Origin: Sepiola atlantica
Taxonomy: Eukaryota > Mollusca > Cephalopoda > Sepiida > Sepiolidae
Reading direction: 5' to 3'
Length of the DNA: 64,000 bases
Assembly (NCBI GenBank): GCA_963556195.1
Contig: OY744533.1
Location: 50,210,613 to 50,274,612, forward strand
Each line of letters starts with the position of its first letter. The first letter of the stretch is position 1. The notes beneath the pieces were generated by a model that had not been told where the DNA came from, searched no databases, and was given only the letters and a program-made list of their open reading frames with translations. This document shows positions 1-11,900 of this stretch, in pieces. The position numbers and the translations under genes are program-made.

Positions 1-10
1 AAGCATGAAG

Positions 11-3000
11 CCACTTGATGAAAACTAAGCTGGTAGGTGCGTCAGATACGACCTCGCGTTGGAATAAGCTGGTCGAAGAAAATGTCACGGTTGGTTGTGT
101 GTACAAGCAGCTAAGATTCGAGCAGAGCATTACAATTTTGGTGAATAAGCTGGTCGCGAGAGAAATGTCTTAGTTGGTGGTCATGTCAGATTCGATTAGA
201 ACGTTCGAACTAACGTTCATAGTAATCTAGTCCAGGCAGGAAATCTAACGGTTGGTAGTGTGTACAGGCATGTTAGACACGAGCAGAGTGTGTGTACCCA
301 GGTTGATAAGCAGCAGCTCAAGAGGAATGCCTTGTTTGGTAGTCAAGTCAGATCAGAGCAGAACTTTGGAATTGAGTTGAGTAATGAGTTTGTTTAGAGA
401 AAGGTCTTATTTGGTGGTGTGTACAGGCAGGTCAGATACGACCAGGGCGTTGTAATTGAGGTTCATAAGCTGGTTGAGAAGAAATATGTTTGTTGCTGGT
501 TTGCACAGCCGTGTCAGTTACTATCAGAACGCTGACATCGGGGTGGATAATAAGCTGGTCGAGTAAAAACTTGGTTGATAGGCATGTCATGTCAGAGCAG
601 CGCAGAGAGTTGGAATTCAGGTGGGTAATAAGCTGGTCAAGAGAAATGTCTTAGCTACTGCTATGTACAGACATGTCAGATATGACTAGAGCCTTTAGAT
701 TGAGGCTGATTATAAGCTAGGCGAGAGAAATGTCTTGGTTTCTTGTGTGTACAGTAATGTCCGATACATCCAGCACGTTCGAAATGTGGTTGATAAGTTG
801 ATCAAGAGGTAACGGTAACGGAGTTGTAATTGAGGCTGTTACTAAACTGGTCGAGGTAAACGTCTCGGCTGGTGGTGTGTACAGGCATGTCGGATACATC
901 TAGTGCGTTGTTGATGAGGTTGATGAGCTACTCGAGAAAAATGAGGTTGATAAGCTAGTCGAGAAGAAATACCTTGGTTGCTGGTGTGTGCGGGCAGGTC
1001 ATATACGACCAGAGCGTTCGAATTGAGGTTTATAATAAGCTTGACGAGAGAAATGTCCTGGTAGTGGGTGTGTATCAGATACGATCTTAACGTGAAAACT
1101 GAAATGGATACGCTATTCGAGAAAAAACGTCTTGCTTGGTGGCATATATCAGATACGACAAGGGCGTTGTCATTGAAGTAACTAATGAAGTAGTCGAGGT
1201 AATCGTTTCGGCTGGCGGTGTGTACAGACATGTCAGATACATCCAGTGCGTTCGAGATGCGGTTGATAAGCTACTCGAGAGAAATGTCTTGCTTAGTGGC
1301 GTCTAGAAGCAGGTGAGATACGATCGCAACGATGGAATTTAGATTGATAAGCTGGGCCAGAGAAATGTCTTGGTTTGTGGTGTCTACAGTGATAGTTGAT
1401 ACACTCAGCACGGTGGAAATGAGGTTGATAAGCTGGTCGAAAGAAAATATCCCGGTTCCTGGCCTGTGCAGGCAGGTCAGATACGATCGGAACGTTAAAA
1501 TCGATGTAGATACGCTATTCGAGAAAAATGTTTTGGTTGGTGGTGTATATCAGATACGACAATAGCGTTGTAATTGAGGTTGCTGCTAAACTGGTCGAGG
1601 GAAACGTCTCGCCTGGTGGTGTGTACAGGCATGTACGTTACATCCAGTGCGTTTGAAATGTGGTTGATAACATACTATAGAGAAATTTCTTGGTTAGTGG
1701 TGTGTAGTGGCAGGTCAGATACGAACGAAACGTTGGAATCGGGGTTGATAAGCTGGGCGATGAGAAATGTTTTTTTCTTTCTGATGTGCATAGGCAGGTC
1801 GGATACGACAAGGACGTTGTAATTGAGGTTGCTACTAATTTGGTCAATGGAAACGTCTTGATTGGTGGTGTGTGCAGGCATGTCAGATGCATCCAGTGCG
1901 TCCTAGATGAGGTTGATAAGCTACTCGAGAGAAATGTCTTGGTTAGTGGTGTTGAGAGGTAGGTCAGATACGACCACAACGTTTTAATGGAGGTCGATAA
2001 ACTGGGCGAGTGAAACGTCTAGGTTGGGGGTGTGTACAGGCATATCAGATACGACAACCGCGTTGTAATTGAGGTTGCTACTAAACTGGCTGAGGGGGAC
2101 GTTGTTGGCTGGTCGTGTGCATAGGCATGTCAGACACATCTAGTGCGTTCGAAATGAGATTGAAAAGCTACCCGGGAGAAATGTCTTGGTTAGATTGTGT
2201 AGAGGCAGGTCAGATACGATCACAACGTTGGAAATGAGATTGACAAGCTGGTCGAGAGAAATGTCTTAATTGGTGGGGATATCCGATCAAAGCGTATCAT
2301 TGGAATTAAGGTGGATAATAAACTGGTCGAGAGAAATGTATTGGTTGATGGTGTATACACGCAGGTCAAATACGACCAGAGCGTTGGAATTCAGATTGAT
2401 AATAAGCTAGTCGAGAGAAATGTAGTGGCTGGTGGTATATACATGCAGGTCAAATACGACCAAAGTGTTGGAACTACAGTTGTTACTAAGCTGGCCAAGA
2501 AGAATGTCTCGGTTGGTGGGTGCGTCAGATACGACCAGAGCGTTGGAATAAAGATTCCTAATAAGCTGGTCGAAGAAAGTGGCAAGTTTGGTTGTGTGTA
2601 CAAGCCGGTAGGATACGAGCAGAGCGTTACAATTGTGACGGATAAGCTGATCGCGAGAGAAATGTCTTAGTCGGTGGTCATGTCAGATCCGATTAAAACG
2701 TTCGAACTAACGTTCATAATAATCTAGTGAACGAGGGAAATCTAACGGTTGGTAGTGTGCACAGGCATGTTAGATACGAGCAGAGCATTGGAATCCAGGC
2801 TCAAGGGAACTGCCTTAGTTGGTAGGCATGTCAGATGAGAGCAGAAGGTTGAAATTGAGTTGGATAATAAGATGGTTTAGAGAAATGTTTTATTTGGAAG
2901 TGTGTACAGACAGGTCAGATACGACTAGAGTGTTGGAATAATATGCTTGAGAGAAATGTGATGCCGATTGAGCATGTTAGATCCGAGCAAAGACTTCGTA

Positions 3001-3500
3001 TTGAGTTAAGAAAATAATCTGGTTTAGAGAAATGTCTAATTGTGTCGTGTGTACCGGCAGGTGAGATACGACCGTGGCGTTGTAATTGAGGTCTATAAGC
3101 TGGTTGAGATGGAAATATGTTGATTGGTGATGTGTACAGCCGTGTCAGTTACGATCAGAACGTTGACATTTGGGATGGATAATAAGCTGGTCGAGAAAAA
3201 TATCTTTGTTGGTGGGGATGTCAGATATGACCAGAACGTTGGAATCGAGCTTACTAATGAGCTGCCTGGGAGAAATGTCTAGGTTCGTGGCGTGTACAGG
3301 CAAGTCAGATACGACCAGAGCGTTGGAATTGAGGTTGATAATAAATAAGCTGGCCGAGAGAAGCGTATTGGTTGGTGGTGTGTACAGCCGTATCAGATCG
3401 TTGACATTGAGGTTCGTACGCTGTTTGAAAACAACAAAAAAATGTCTTGGTTGGTGTGTCTACAGGCATATCAGATACGAGATGGGCGTTGTAGTTGAGC
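11..3500. repeat. Degenerate 81-84-bp minisatellite within each U1 unit
   Basis: Monomers carry recurring blocks in fixed order: GGTGTGTACAGGCAGGTCAG, ATACGACCAGAGCGTTGGAA, TTGAGGTTGATAATAAGCTG, then GTCGAGAGAAATGTCTTGGT. Adjacent monomers near 2361 and 2445 are exactly 84 bp apart; loss of TAA gives 81. About 40 diverged monomers fill the block. The equivalent blocks begin at 4468, 8935, 13402, 23896, 28363, 32830 and 37297, with partial blocks at 21640-23430 and 45550-46345. Because 84 and 81 are multiples of three, chance reading frames run through several monomers on both strands. These are not treated as genes. Confidence 0.9.
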
Positions 3501-4005
3501 TGTCATGTACGATCCGTGCTTGCCTGCATCCACGCATTCCAACCGTCACCTCGTTCACATATTAGCGAAATTCATAGAGCTTGCTGCAAATAAAGAAAGT
3601 GTGCATGGCGTTTCTACTGCGCCTTCACTTGCAGCGCGGAAAAAAGTGATTACCGTTAAATGGAGAATGGCATTGAGGGACAGTGCGTTCCAGCCGAATC
3701 GCCAGGCGAGAGAGTACTCAGATGAAGCTATTTCGCGTAGGACTGGTCTCGCCTCTTTGCTTACAAAGGAACGGCTCGAATGCAAGAAGATAAGGTAGAG
3801 GCGAAAGCGAACAACCGACGGAGAAAGAAGAAAAGATTTTTACCGCCTACTGCAGGCGATACGAAATGGAGATTGATCTGTGGAAGCCTGGATGATTACA
3901 ACCGGCGGCCTGTTGTATTTTTTTGTTGTTGTCATGCGCGAGTGTCTTTAAGTGAGGATGCATTAAAGACAATATTAAAATGATGTTCTGATTTTGATTG
4001 TATTA
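3500..4005. other. Unclassified segment between minisatellite and U1
   Basis: About 500 bp with no minisatellite monomers and a more balanced composition, present in every unit. It contains a 97-codon plus-strand frame (3505-3798) and overlapping short frames, none with a recognisable domain. In U1 sense it lies downstream of the gene. No snRNA, 5S rRNA or tRNA was recognised in it. It may be ancestral flanking sequence carried along with the gene. Confidence 0.5.
3987..3995 (-). terminator. Candidate snRNA 3' box
   Basis: Starting 11 nt past the U1 3' end, the minus strand reads AAAATCAGA. This fits the AAARNNAGA core of the vertebrate pol II snRNA 3' box, which normally lies about 9-19 nt downstream. 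The GTTT half is not obvious. A TTTT run follows at 3980-3977. The match is short, so it is a candidate only. The same sequence accompanies every U1 copy. Confidence 0.4.
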
Positions 4006-4169
4006 TCGGGGTGAGCGCGAACGCAGACCCCACACTTAGAAATAGCGCACCCGAGTCGTCCACATTTGGGACGATCGCAAAGGTCAACCCAACCCTAGTG
4101 CAATGGAAGGGCCTCGCTCTGGGAGAACGGCCTAGATGATCACCGTTCACTCCTGTGCCAGGTAAGTAT
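4006..4169 (-). ncRNA. U1: U1 spliceosomal snRNA, copy 1 (variant-like)
   Basis: U1 snRNA base-pairs with 5' splice sites in the nucleus as part of the U1 snRNP. Read from 4169 leftward, the RNA is exactly 164 nt, the usual animal length. Nt 1-11 are ATACTTACCTG, identical to the canonical 5' end. Stem I is GAACGG (22-27) with CCGTTC (40-45). Its loop has GATCA but continues TCTAGG where animal U1 normally has NGAAGG. Stem-loop II carries ATTGCAC (66-72), the U1A site. Stem III is TCGTCC (96-101) with GGACGA (109-114) around CAAATGT. The Sm region reads ATTTCTA (127-133), not the usual AUUUGUG. The 3' hairpin has GCG-TTCG-CGC (146-155) inside GGGG/CCCC. The stems differ from human U1 but still pair, which suggests a selected RNA. 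The 70K loop and Sm site could weaken snRNP assembly. U1 identity is certain; normal function is inference. Confidence 0.96.
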
Positions 4170-4467
4170 AAAAAATTTCACGGCCCACAACTCACATTTT
4201 ATACCACACAGCTCTACTCAACACCAACACCTATTTACAAACTACTAAAATACCCGAAAATAAAATATCACCAACATTAGCATATCACTACTTTTGCATT
4301 TCTCAATAACAACAATTCATAACAAACATTTCACTATCATTTAAACTTACCAACATTTTCACAAAATACTTCAATTCGTAAGCAAACTTACATTTTACCC
4401 TAATAAACAAACTACCATCTCAACAGTTGTCTCCCCTTAGATCAACAGCCGTTTTTCAAATGTAAGG
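4170..4467 (-). promoter_or_regulatory. U1 upstream region, G-poor
   Basis: This is the 300 bp upstream of U1, conserved in all nine copies. The plus strand is almost free of G from about 4190 to 4430, with CAA/ACC/ACA-rich and AT-rich stretches. It is the only unit segment between the gene and the next minisatellite block, so the proximal promoter must lie here. Apart from the TATA-like box, no element could be named. Confidence 0.55.
4197..4203 (-). promoter_or_regulatory. TATA-like box of U1 gene
   Basis: The minus strand reads TATAAAA at -34 to -28 from the U1 start at 4169, and every copy has it. snRNA promoters normally have a proximal sequence element near -55. The matching window (about 4214-4234) has no motif I can name, because the element is lineage-specific. 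TATA boxes are used by some invertebrate snRNA promoters, so the role is plausible but unproven. Confidence 0.6.
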
Positions 4468-7400
4468 AAGCATGAAGCCACTTGATGAAAACTAAGCTGG
4501 TAGGTGCGTCAGATACGACCTCGCGTTGGAATAAGCTGGTCGAAGAAAATGTCACGGTTGGTTGTGTGTACAAGCAGCTAAGATTCGAGCAGAGCATTAC
4601 AATTTTGGTGAATAAGCTGGTCGCGAGAGAAATGTCTTAGTTGGTGGTCATGTCAGATTCGATTAGAACGTTCGAACTAACGTTCATAGTAATCTAGTCC
4701 AGGCAGGAAATCTAACGGTTGGTAGTGTGTACAGGCATGTTAGACACGAGCAGAGTGTGTGTACCCAGGTTGATAAGCAGCAGCTTAAGAGGAATGCCTT
4801 GTTTGGTAGTCAAGTCAGATCAGAGCAGAACTTTGGAATTGAGTTGAGTAATGAGTTTGTTTAGAGAAAGGTCTTATTTGGTGGTGTGTACAGGCAGGTC
4901 AGATACGACCAGGGCGTTGTAATTGAGGTTCATAAGCTGGTTGAGAAGAAATATGTTTGTTGCTGGTTTGCACAGCCGTGTCAGTTACTATCAGAACGCT
5001 GACATCGGGGTGGATAATAAGCTGGTCGAGTAAAAACTTGGTTGATAGGCATGTCATGTCAGAGCAGCGCAGAGAGTTGGAATTCAGGTGGGTAATAAGC
5101 TGGTCAAGAGAAATGTCTTAGCTACTGCTATGTACAGACATGTCAGATATGACTAGAGCCTTTAGATTGAGGCTGATTATAAGCTAGGCGAGAGAAATGT
5201 CTTGGTTTCTTGTGTGTACAGTAATGTCCGATACATCCAGCACGTTCGAAATGTGGTTGATAAGTTGATCAAGAGGTAACGGTAACGGAGTTGTAATTGA
5301 GGCTGTTACTAAACTGGTCGAGGTAAACGTCTCGGCTGGTGGTGTGTACAGGCATGTCGGATACATCTAGTGCGTTGTTGATGAGGTTGATGAGCTACTC
5401 GAGAAAAATGAGGTTGATAAGCTAGTCGAGAAGAAATACCTTGGTTGCTGGTGTGTGCGGGCAGGTCATATACGACCAGAGCGTTCGAATTGAGGTTTAT
5501 AATAAGCTTGACGAGAGAAATGTCCTGGTAGTGGGTGTGTATCAGATACGATCTTAACGTGAAAACTGAAATGGATACGCTATTCGAGAAAAAACGTCTT
5601 GCTTGGTGGCATATATCAGATACGACAAGGGCGTTGTCATTGAAGTAACTAATGAAGTAGTCGAGGTAATCGTTTCGGCTGGCGGTGTGTACAGACATGT
5701 CAGATACATCCAGTGCGTTCGAGATGCGGTTGATAAGCTACTCGAGAGAAATGTCTTGCTTAGTGGCGTCTAGAAGCAGGTGAGATACGATCGCAACGAT
5801 GGAATTTAGATTGATAAGCTGGGCCAGAGAAATGTCTTGGTTTGTGGTGTCTACAGTGATAGTTGATACACTCAGCACGGTGGAAATGAGGTTGATAAGC
5901 TGGTCGAAAGAAAATATCCCGGTTCCTGGCCTGTGCAGGCAGGTCAGATACGATCGGAACGTTAAAATCGATGTAGATACGCTATTCGAGAAAAATGTTT
6001 TGGTTGGTGGTGTATATCAGATACGACAATAGCGTTGTAATTGAGGTTGCTGCTAAACTGGTCGAGGGAAACGTCTCGCCTGGTGGTGTGTACAGGCATG
6101 TACGTTACATCCAGTGCGTTTGAAATGTGGTTGATAACATACTATAGAGAAATTTCTTGGTTAGTGGTGTGTAGTGGCAGGTCAGATACGAACGAAACGT
6201 TGGAATCGGGGTTGATAAGCTGGGCGATGAGAAATGTTTTTTTCTTTCTGATGTGCATAGGCAGGTCGGATACGACAAGGACGTTGTAATTGAGGTTGCT
6301 ACTAATTTGGTCAATGGAAACGTCTTGATTGGTGGTGTGTGCAGGCATGTCAGATGCATCCAGTGCGTCCTAGATGAGGTTGATAAGCTACTCGAGAGAA
6401 ATGTCTTGGTTAGTGGTGTTGAGAGGTAGGTCAGATACGACCACAACGTTTTAATGGAGGTCGATAAACTGGGCGAGTGAAACGTCTAGGTTGGGGGTGT
6501 GTACAGGCATATCAGATACGACAACCGCGTTGTAATTGAGGTTGCTACTAAACTGGCTGAGGGGGACGTTGTTGGCTGGTCGTGTGCATAGGCATGTCAG
6601 ACACATCTAGTGCGTTCGAAATGAGATTGAAAAGCTACCCGGGAGAAATGTCTTGGTTAGATTGTGTAGAGGCAGGTCAGATACGATCACAACGTTGGAA
6701 ATGAGATTGACAAGCTGGTCGAGAGAAATGTCTTAATTGGTGGGGATATCCGATCAAAGCGTATCATTGGAATTAAGGTGGATAATAAACTGGTCGAGAG
6801 AAATGTATTGGTTGATGGTGTATACACGCAGGTCAAATACGACCAGAGCGTTGGAATTCAGATTGATAATAAGCTAGTCGAGAGAAATGTAGTGGCTGGT
6901 GGTATATACATGCAGGTCAAATACGACCAAAGTGTTGGAACTACAGTTGTTACTAAGCTGGCCAAGAAGAATGTCTCGGTTGGTGGGTGCGTCAGATACG
7001 ACCAGAGCGTTGGAATAAAGATTCCTAATAAGCTGGTCGAAGAAAGTGGCAAGTTTGGTTGTGTGTACAAGCCGGTAGGATACGAGCAGAGCGTTACAAT
7101 TGTGACGGATAAGCTGATCGCGAGAGAAATGTCTTAGTCGGTGGTCATGTCAGATCCGATTAAAACGTTCGAACTAACGTTCATAATAATCTAGTGAACG
7201 AGGGAAATGTAAGGGTTGGTAGTGTGCACAGGCATGTTAGATACGAGCAGAGCATTGGAATCCAGGCTCAAGGGAACTGCCTTAGTTGGTAGGCATGTCA
7301 GATGAGAGCAGAAGGTTGAAATTGAGTTGGATAATAAGATGGTTTAGAGAAATGTTTTATTTGGAAGTGTGTACAGACAGGTCAGATACGACTAGAGTGT

Positions 7401-8934
7401 TGGAATAATATGCTTGAGAGAAATGTGATGCCGATTGAGCATGTTAGATCCGAGCAAAGACTTCGTATTGAGTTAAGAAAATAATCTGGTTTAGAGAAAT
7501 GTCTAATTGTGTCGTGTGTACCGGCAGGTGAGATACGACCGTGGCGTTGTAATTGAGGTCTATAAGCTGGTTGAGATGGAAATATGTTGATTGGTGATGT
7601 GTACAGCCGTGTCAGTTACGATCAGAACGTTGACATTTGGGATGGATAATAAGCTGGTCGAGAAAAATATCTTTGTTGGTGGGGATGTCAGATATGACCA
7701 GAACGTTGGAATCGAGCTTACTAATGAGCTGCCTGGGAGAAATGTCTAGGTTCGTGGCGTGTACAGGCAAGTCAGATACGACCAGAGCGTTGGAATTGAG
7801 GTTGATAATAAATAAGCTGGCCGAGAGAAGCGTATTGGTTGGTGGTGTGTACAGCCGTATCAGATCGTTGACATTGAGGTTCGTACGCTGTTTGAAAACA
7901 ACAAAAAAATGTCTTGGTTGGTGTGTCTACAGGCATATCAGATACGAGATGGGCGTTGTAGTTGAGCTGTCATGTACGATCCGTGCTTGCCTGCATCCAC
8001 GCATTCCAACCGTCACCTCGTTCACATATTAGCGAAATTCATAGAGCTTGCTGCAAATAAAGAAAGTGTGCATGGCGTTTCTACTGCGCCTTCACTTGCA
8101 GCGCGGAAAAAAGTGATTACCGTTAAATGGAGAATGGCATTGAGGGACAGTGCGTTCCAGCCGAATCGCCAGGCGAGAGAGTACTCAGATGAAGCTATTT
8201 CGCGTAGGACTGGTCTCGCCTCTTTGCTTACAAAGGAACGGCTCGAATGCAAGAAGATAAGGTAGAGGCGAAAGCGAACAACCGACGGAGAAAGAAGAAA
8301 AGATTTTTACCGCCTACTGCAGGCGATACGAAATGGAGATTGATCTGTGGAAGCCTGGATGATTACAACCGGCGGCCTGTTGTATTTTTTTGTTGTTGTC
8401 ATGCGCGAGTGTCTTTAAGTGAGGATGCATTAAAGACAATATTAAAATGATGTTCTGATTTTGATTGTATTATCGGGGTGAGCGCGAACGCAGACCCCAC
8501 ACTTAGAAATAGCGCACCCGAGTCGTCCACATTTGGGACGATCGCAAAGGTCAACCCAACCCTAGTGCAATGGAAGGGCCTCGCTCTGGGAGAACGGCCT
8601 AGATGATCACCGTTCACTCCTGTGCCAGGTAAGTATAAAAAATTTCACGGCCCACAACTCACATTTTATACCACACAGCTCTACTCAACACCAACACCTA
8701 TTTACAAACTACTAAAATACCCGAAAATAAAATATCACCAACATTAGCATATCACTACTTTTGCATTTCTCAATAACAACAATTCATAACAAACATTTCA
8801 CTATCATTTAAACTTACCAACATTTTCACAAAATACTTCAATTCGTAAGCAAACTTACATTTTACCCTAATAAACAAACTACCATCTCAACAGTTGTCTC
8901 CCCTTAGATCAACAGCCGTTTTTCAAATGTAAGG
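4468..8934. repeat. U1 repeat unit 2, short form
   Basis: A 4,467-bp copy in direct continuity with unit 1. The only private change I noticed is T at 4786, where other copies have C. It carries G at the two sites equivalent to 2742 and 2746. Confidence 0.93.
8473..8636 (-). ncRNA. U1: U1 spliceosomal snRNA, copy 2
   Basis: I see no difference from copy 1 over the 164 nt: same 5' end, same altered 70K loop, same Sm variant and same UUCG hairpin. The TATA-like box is at 8664-8670. The upstream neighbour is the minisatellite of unit 3, starting at 8935. Confidence 0.95.
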
Positions 8935-11900
8935 AAGCATGAAGCCACTTGATGAAAACTAAGCTGGTAGGTGCGTCAGATACGACCTCGCGTTGGAATA
9001 AGCTGGTCGAAGAAAATGTCACGGTTGGTTGTGTGTACAAGCAGCTAAGATTCGAGCAGAGCATTACAATTTTGGTGAATAAGCTGGTCGCGAGAGAAAT
9101 GTCTTAGTTGGTGGTCATGTCAGATTCGATTAGAACGTTCGAACTAACGTTCATAGTAATCTAGTCCAGGCAGGAAATCTAACGGTTGGTAGTGTGTACA
9201 GGCATGTTAGACACGAGCAGAGTGTGTGTACCCAGGTTGATAAGCAGCAGCTCAAGAGGAATGCCTTGTTTGGTAGTCAAGTCAGATCAGAGCAGAACTT
9301 TGGAATTGAGTTGAGTAATGAGTTTGTTTAGAGAAAGGTCTTATTTGGTGGTGTGTACAGGCAGGTCAGATACGACCAGGGCGTTGTAATTGAGGTTCAT
9401 AAGCTGGTTGAGAAGAAATATGTTTGTTGCTGGTTTGCACAGCCGTGTCAGTTACTATCAGAACGCTGACATCGGGGTGGATAATAAGCTGGTCGAGTAA
9501 AAACTTGGTTGATAGGCATGTCATGTCAGAGCAGCGCAGAGAGTTGGAATTCAGGTGGGTAATAAGCTGGTCAAGAGAAATGTCTTAGCTACTGCTATGT
9601 ACAGACATGTCAGATATGACTAGAGCCTTTAGATTGAGGCTGATTATAAGCTAGGCGAGAGAAATGTCTTGGTTTCTTGTGTGTACAGTAATGTCCGATA
9701 CATCCAGCACGTTCGAAATGTGGTTGATAAGTTGATCAAGAGGTAACGGTAACGGAGTTGTAATTGAGGCTGTTACTAAACTGGTCGAGGTAAACGTCTC
9801 GGCTGGTGGTGTGTACAGGCATGTCGGATACATCTAGTGCGTTGTTGATGAGGTTGATGAGCTACTCGAGAAAAATGAGGTTGATAAGCTAGTCGAGAAG
9901 AAATACCTTGGTTGCTGGTGTGTGCGGGCAGGTCATATACGACCAGAGCGTTCGAATTGAGGTTTATAATAAGCTTGACGAGAGAAATGTCCTGGTAGTG
10001 GGTGTGTATCAGATACGATCTTAACGTGAAAACTGAAATGGATACGCTATTCGAGAAAAAACGTCTTGCTTGGTGGCATATATCAGATACGACAAGGGCG
10101 TTGTCATTGAAGTAACTAATGAAGTAGTCGAGGTAATCGTTTCGGCTGGCGGTGTGTACAGACATGTCAGATACATCCAGTGCGTTCGAGATGCGGTTGA
10201 TAAGCTACTCGAGAGAAATGTCTTGCTTAGTGGCGTCTAGAAGCAGGTGAGATACGATCGCAACGATGGAATTTAGATTGATAAGCTGGGCCAGAGAAAT
10301 GTCTTGGTTTGTGGTGTCTACAGTGATAGTTGATACACTCAGCACGGTGGAAATGAGGTTGATAAGCTGGTCGAAAGAAAATATCCCGGTTCCTGGCCTG
10401 TGCAGGCAGGTCAGATACGATCGGAACGTTAAAATCGATGTAGATACGCTATTCGAGAAAAATGTTTTGGTTGGTGGTGTATATCAGATACGACAATAGC
10501 GTTGTAATTGAGGTTGCTGCTAAACTGGTCGAGGGAAACGTCTCGCCTGGTGGTGTGTACAGGCATGTACGTTACATCCAGTGCGTTTGAAATGTGGTTG
10601 ATAACATACTATAGAGAAATTTCTTGGTTAGTGGTGTGTAGTGGCAGGTCAGATACGAACGAAACGTTGGAATCGGGGTTGATAAGCTGGGCGATGAGAA
10701 ATGTTTTTTTCTTTCTGATGTGCATAGGCAGGTCGGATACGACAAGGACGTTGTAATTGAGGTTGCTACTAATTTGGTCAATGGAAACGTCTTGATTGGT
10801 GGTGTGTGCAGGCATGTCAGATGCATCCAGTGCGTCCTAGATGAGGTTGATAAGCTACTCGAGAGAAATGTCTTGGTTAGTGGTGTTGAGAGGTAGGTCA
10901 GATACGACCACAACGTTTTAATGGAGGTCGATAAACTGGGCGAGTGAAACGTCTAGGTTGGGGGTGTGTACAGGCATATCAGATACGACAACCGCGTTGT
11001 AATTGAGGTTGCTACTAAACTGGCTGAGGGGGACGTTGTTGGCTGGTCGTGTGCATAGGCATGTCAGACACATCTAGTGCGTTCGAAATGAGATTGAAAA
11101 GCTACCCGGGAGAAATGTCTTGGTTAGATTGTGTAGAGGCAGGTCAGATACGATCACAACGTTGGAAATGAGATTGACAAGCTGGTCGAGAGAAATGTCT
11201 TAATTGGTGGGGATATCCGATCAAAGCGTATCATTGGAATTAAGGTGGATAATAAACTGGTCGAGAGAAATGTATTGGTTGATGGTGTATACACGCAGGT
11301 CAAATACGACCAGAGCGTTGGAATTCAGATTGATAATAAGCTAGTCGAGAGAAATGTAGTGGCTGGTGGTATATACATGCAGGTCAAATACGACCAAAGT
11401 GTTGGAACTACAGTTGTTACTAAGCTGGCCAAGAAGAATGTCTCGGTTGGTGGGTGCGTCAGATACGACCAGAGCGTTGGAATAAAGATTCCTAATAAGC
11501 TGGTCGAAGAAAGTGGCAAGTTTGGTTGTGTGTACAAGCCGGTAGGATACGAGCAGAGCGTTACAATTGTGACGGATAAGCTGATCGCGAGAGAAATGTC
11601 TTAGTCGGTGGTCATGTCAGATCCGATTAAAACGTTCGAACTAACGTTCATAATAATCTAGTGAACGAGGGAAATGTAAGGGTTGGTAGTGTGCACAGGC
11701 ATGTTAGATACGAGCAGAGCATTGGAATCCAGGCTCAAGGGAACTGCCTTAGTTGGTAGGCATGTCAGATGAGAGCAGAAGGTTGAAATTGAGTTGGATA
11801 ATAAGATGGTTTAGAGAAATGTTTTATTTGGAAGTGTGTACAGACAGGTCAGATACGACTAGAGTGTTGGAATAATATGCTTGAGAGAAATGTGATGCCG

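Larger units (their letters stand above)
1..4467. repeat. U1 repeat unit 1, short form
   Basis: The reference 4,467-bp unit. Bases 1 to about 3500 are 81-84-bp minisatellite, 3500-4005 are unclassified, 4006-4169 are the U1 gene and 4170-4467 are the G-poor upstream region. This copy is distinguished by C at 2742 and C at 2746, where the other short units have G. The variant resembles the related monomer near 240 in the same unit, so a small internal conversion is possible. Confidence 0.93.

Noticed and set aside
717..3565. Many 60-131-codon frames on both strands, repeated in each unit
   Set aside because: They are by-products of a minisatellite with a period divisible by three, identical in every unit and open on both strands at once.
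3505..3798. 97-codon plus-strand frame between minisatellite and U1
   Set aside because: No domain, and overlapping antisense frames are equally open; unit 4 carries a frame-shifting extra A without other change. Kept only as part of an unclassified segment.
4158..4169. Perfect CAG|GTAAGTAT 5' splice site on the plus strand
   Set aside because: It is the complement of the U1 5' end, which pairs with 5' splice sites, so the match is expected and is not evidence of an exon.
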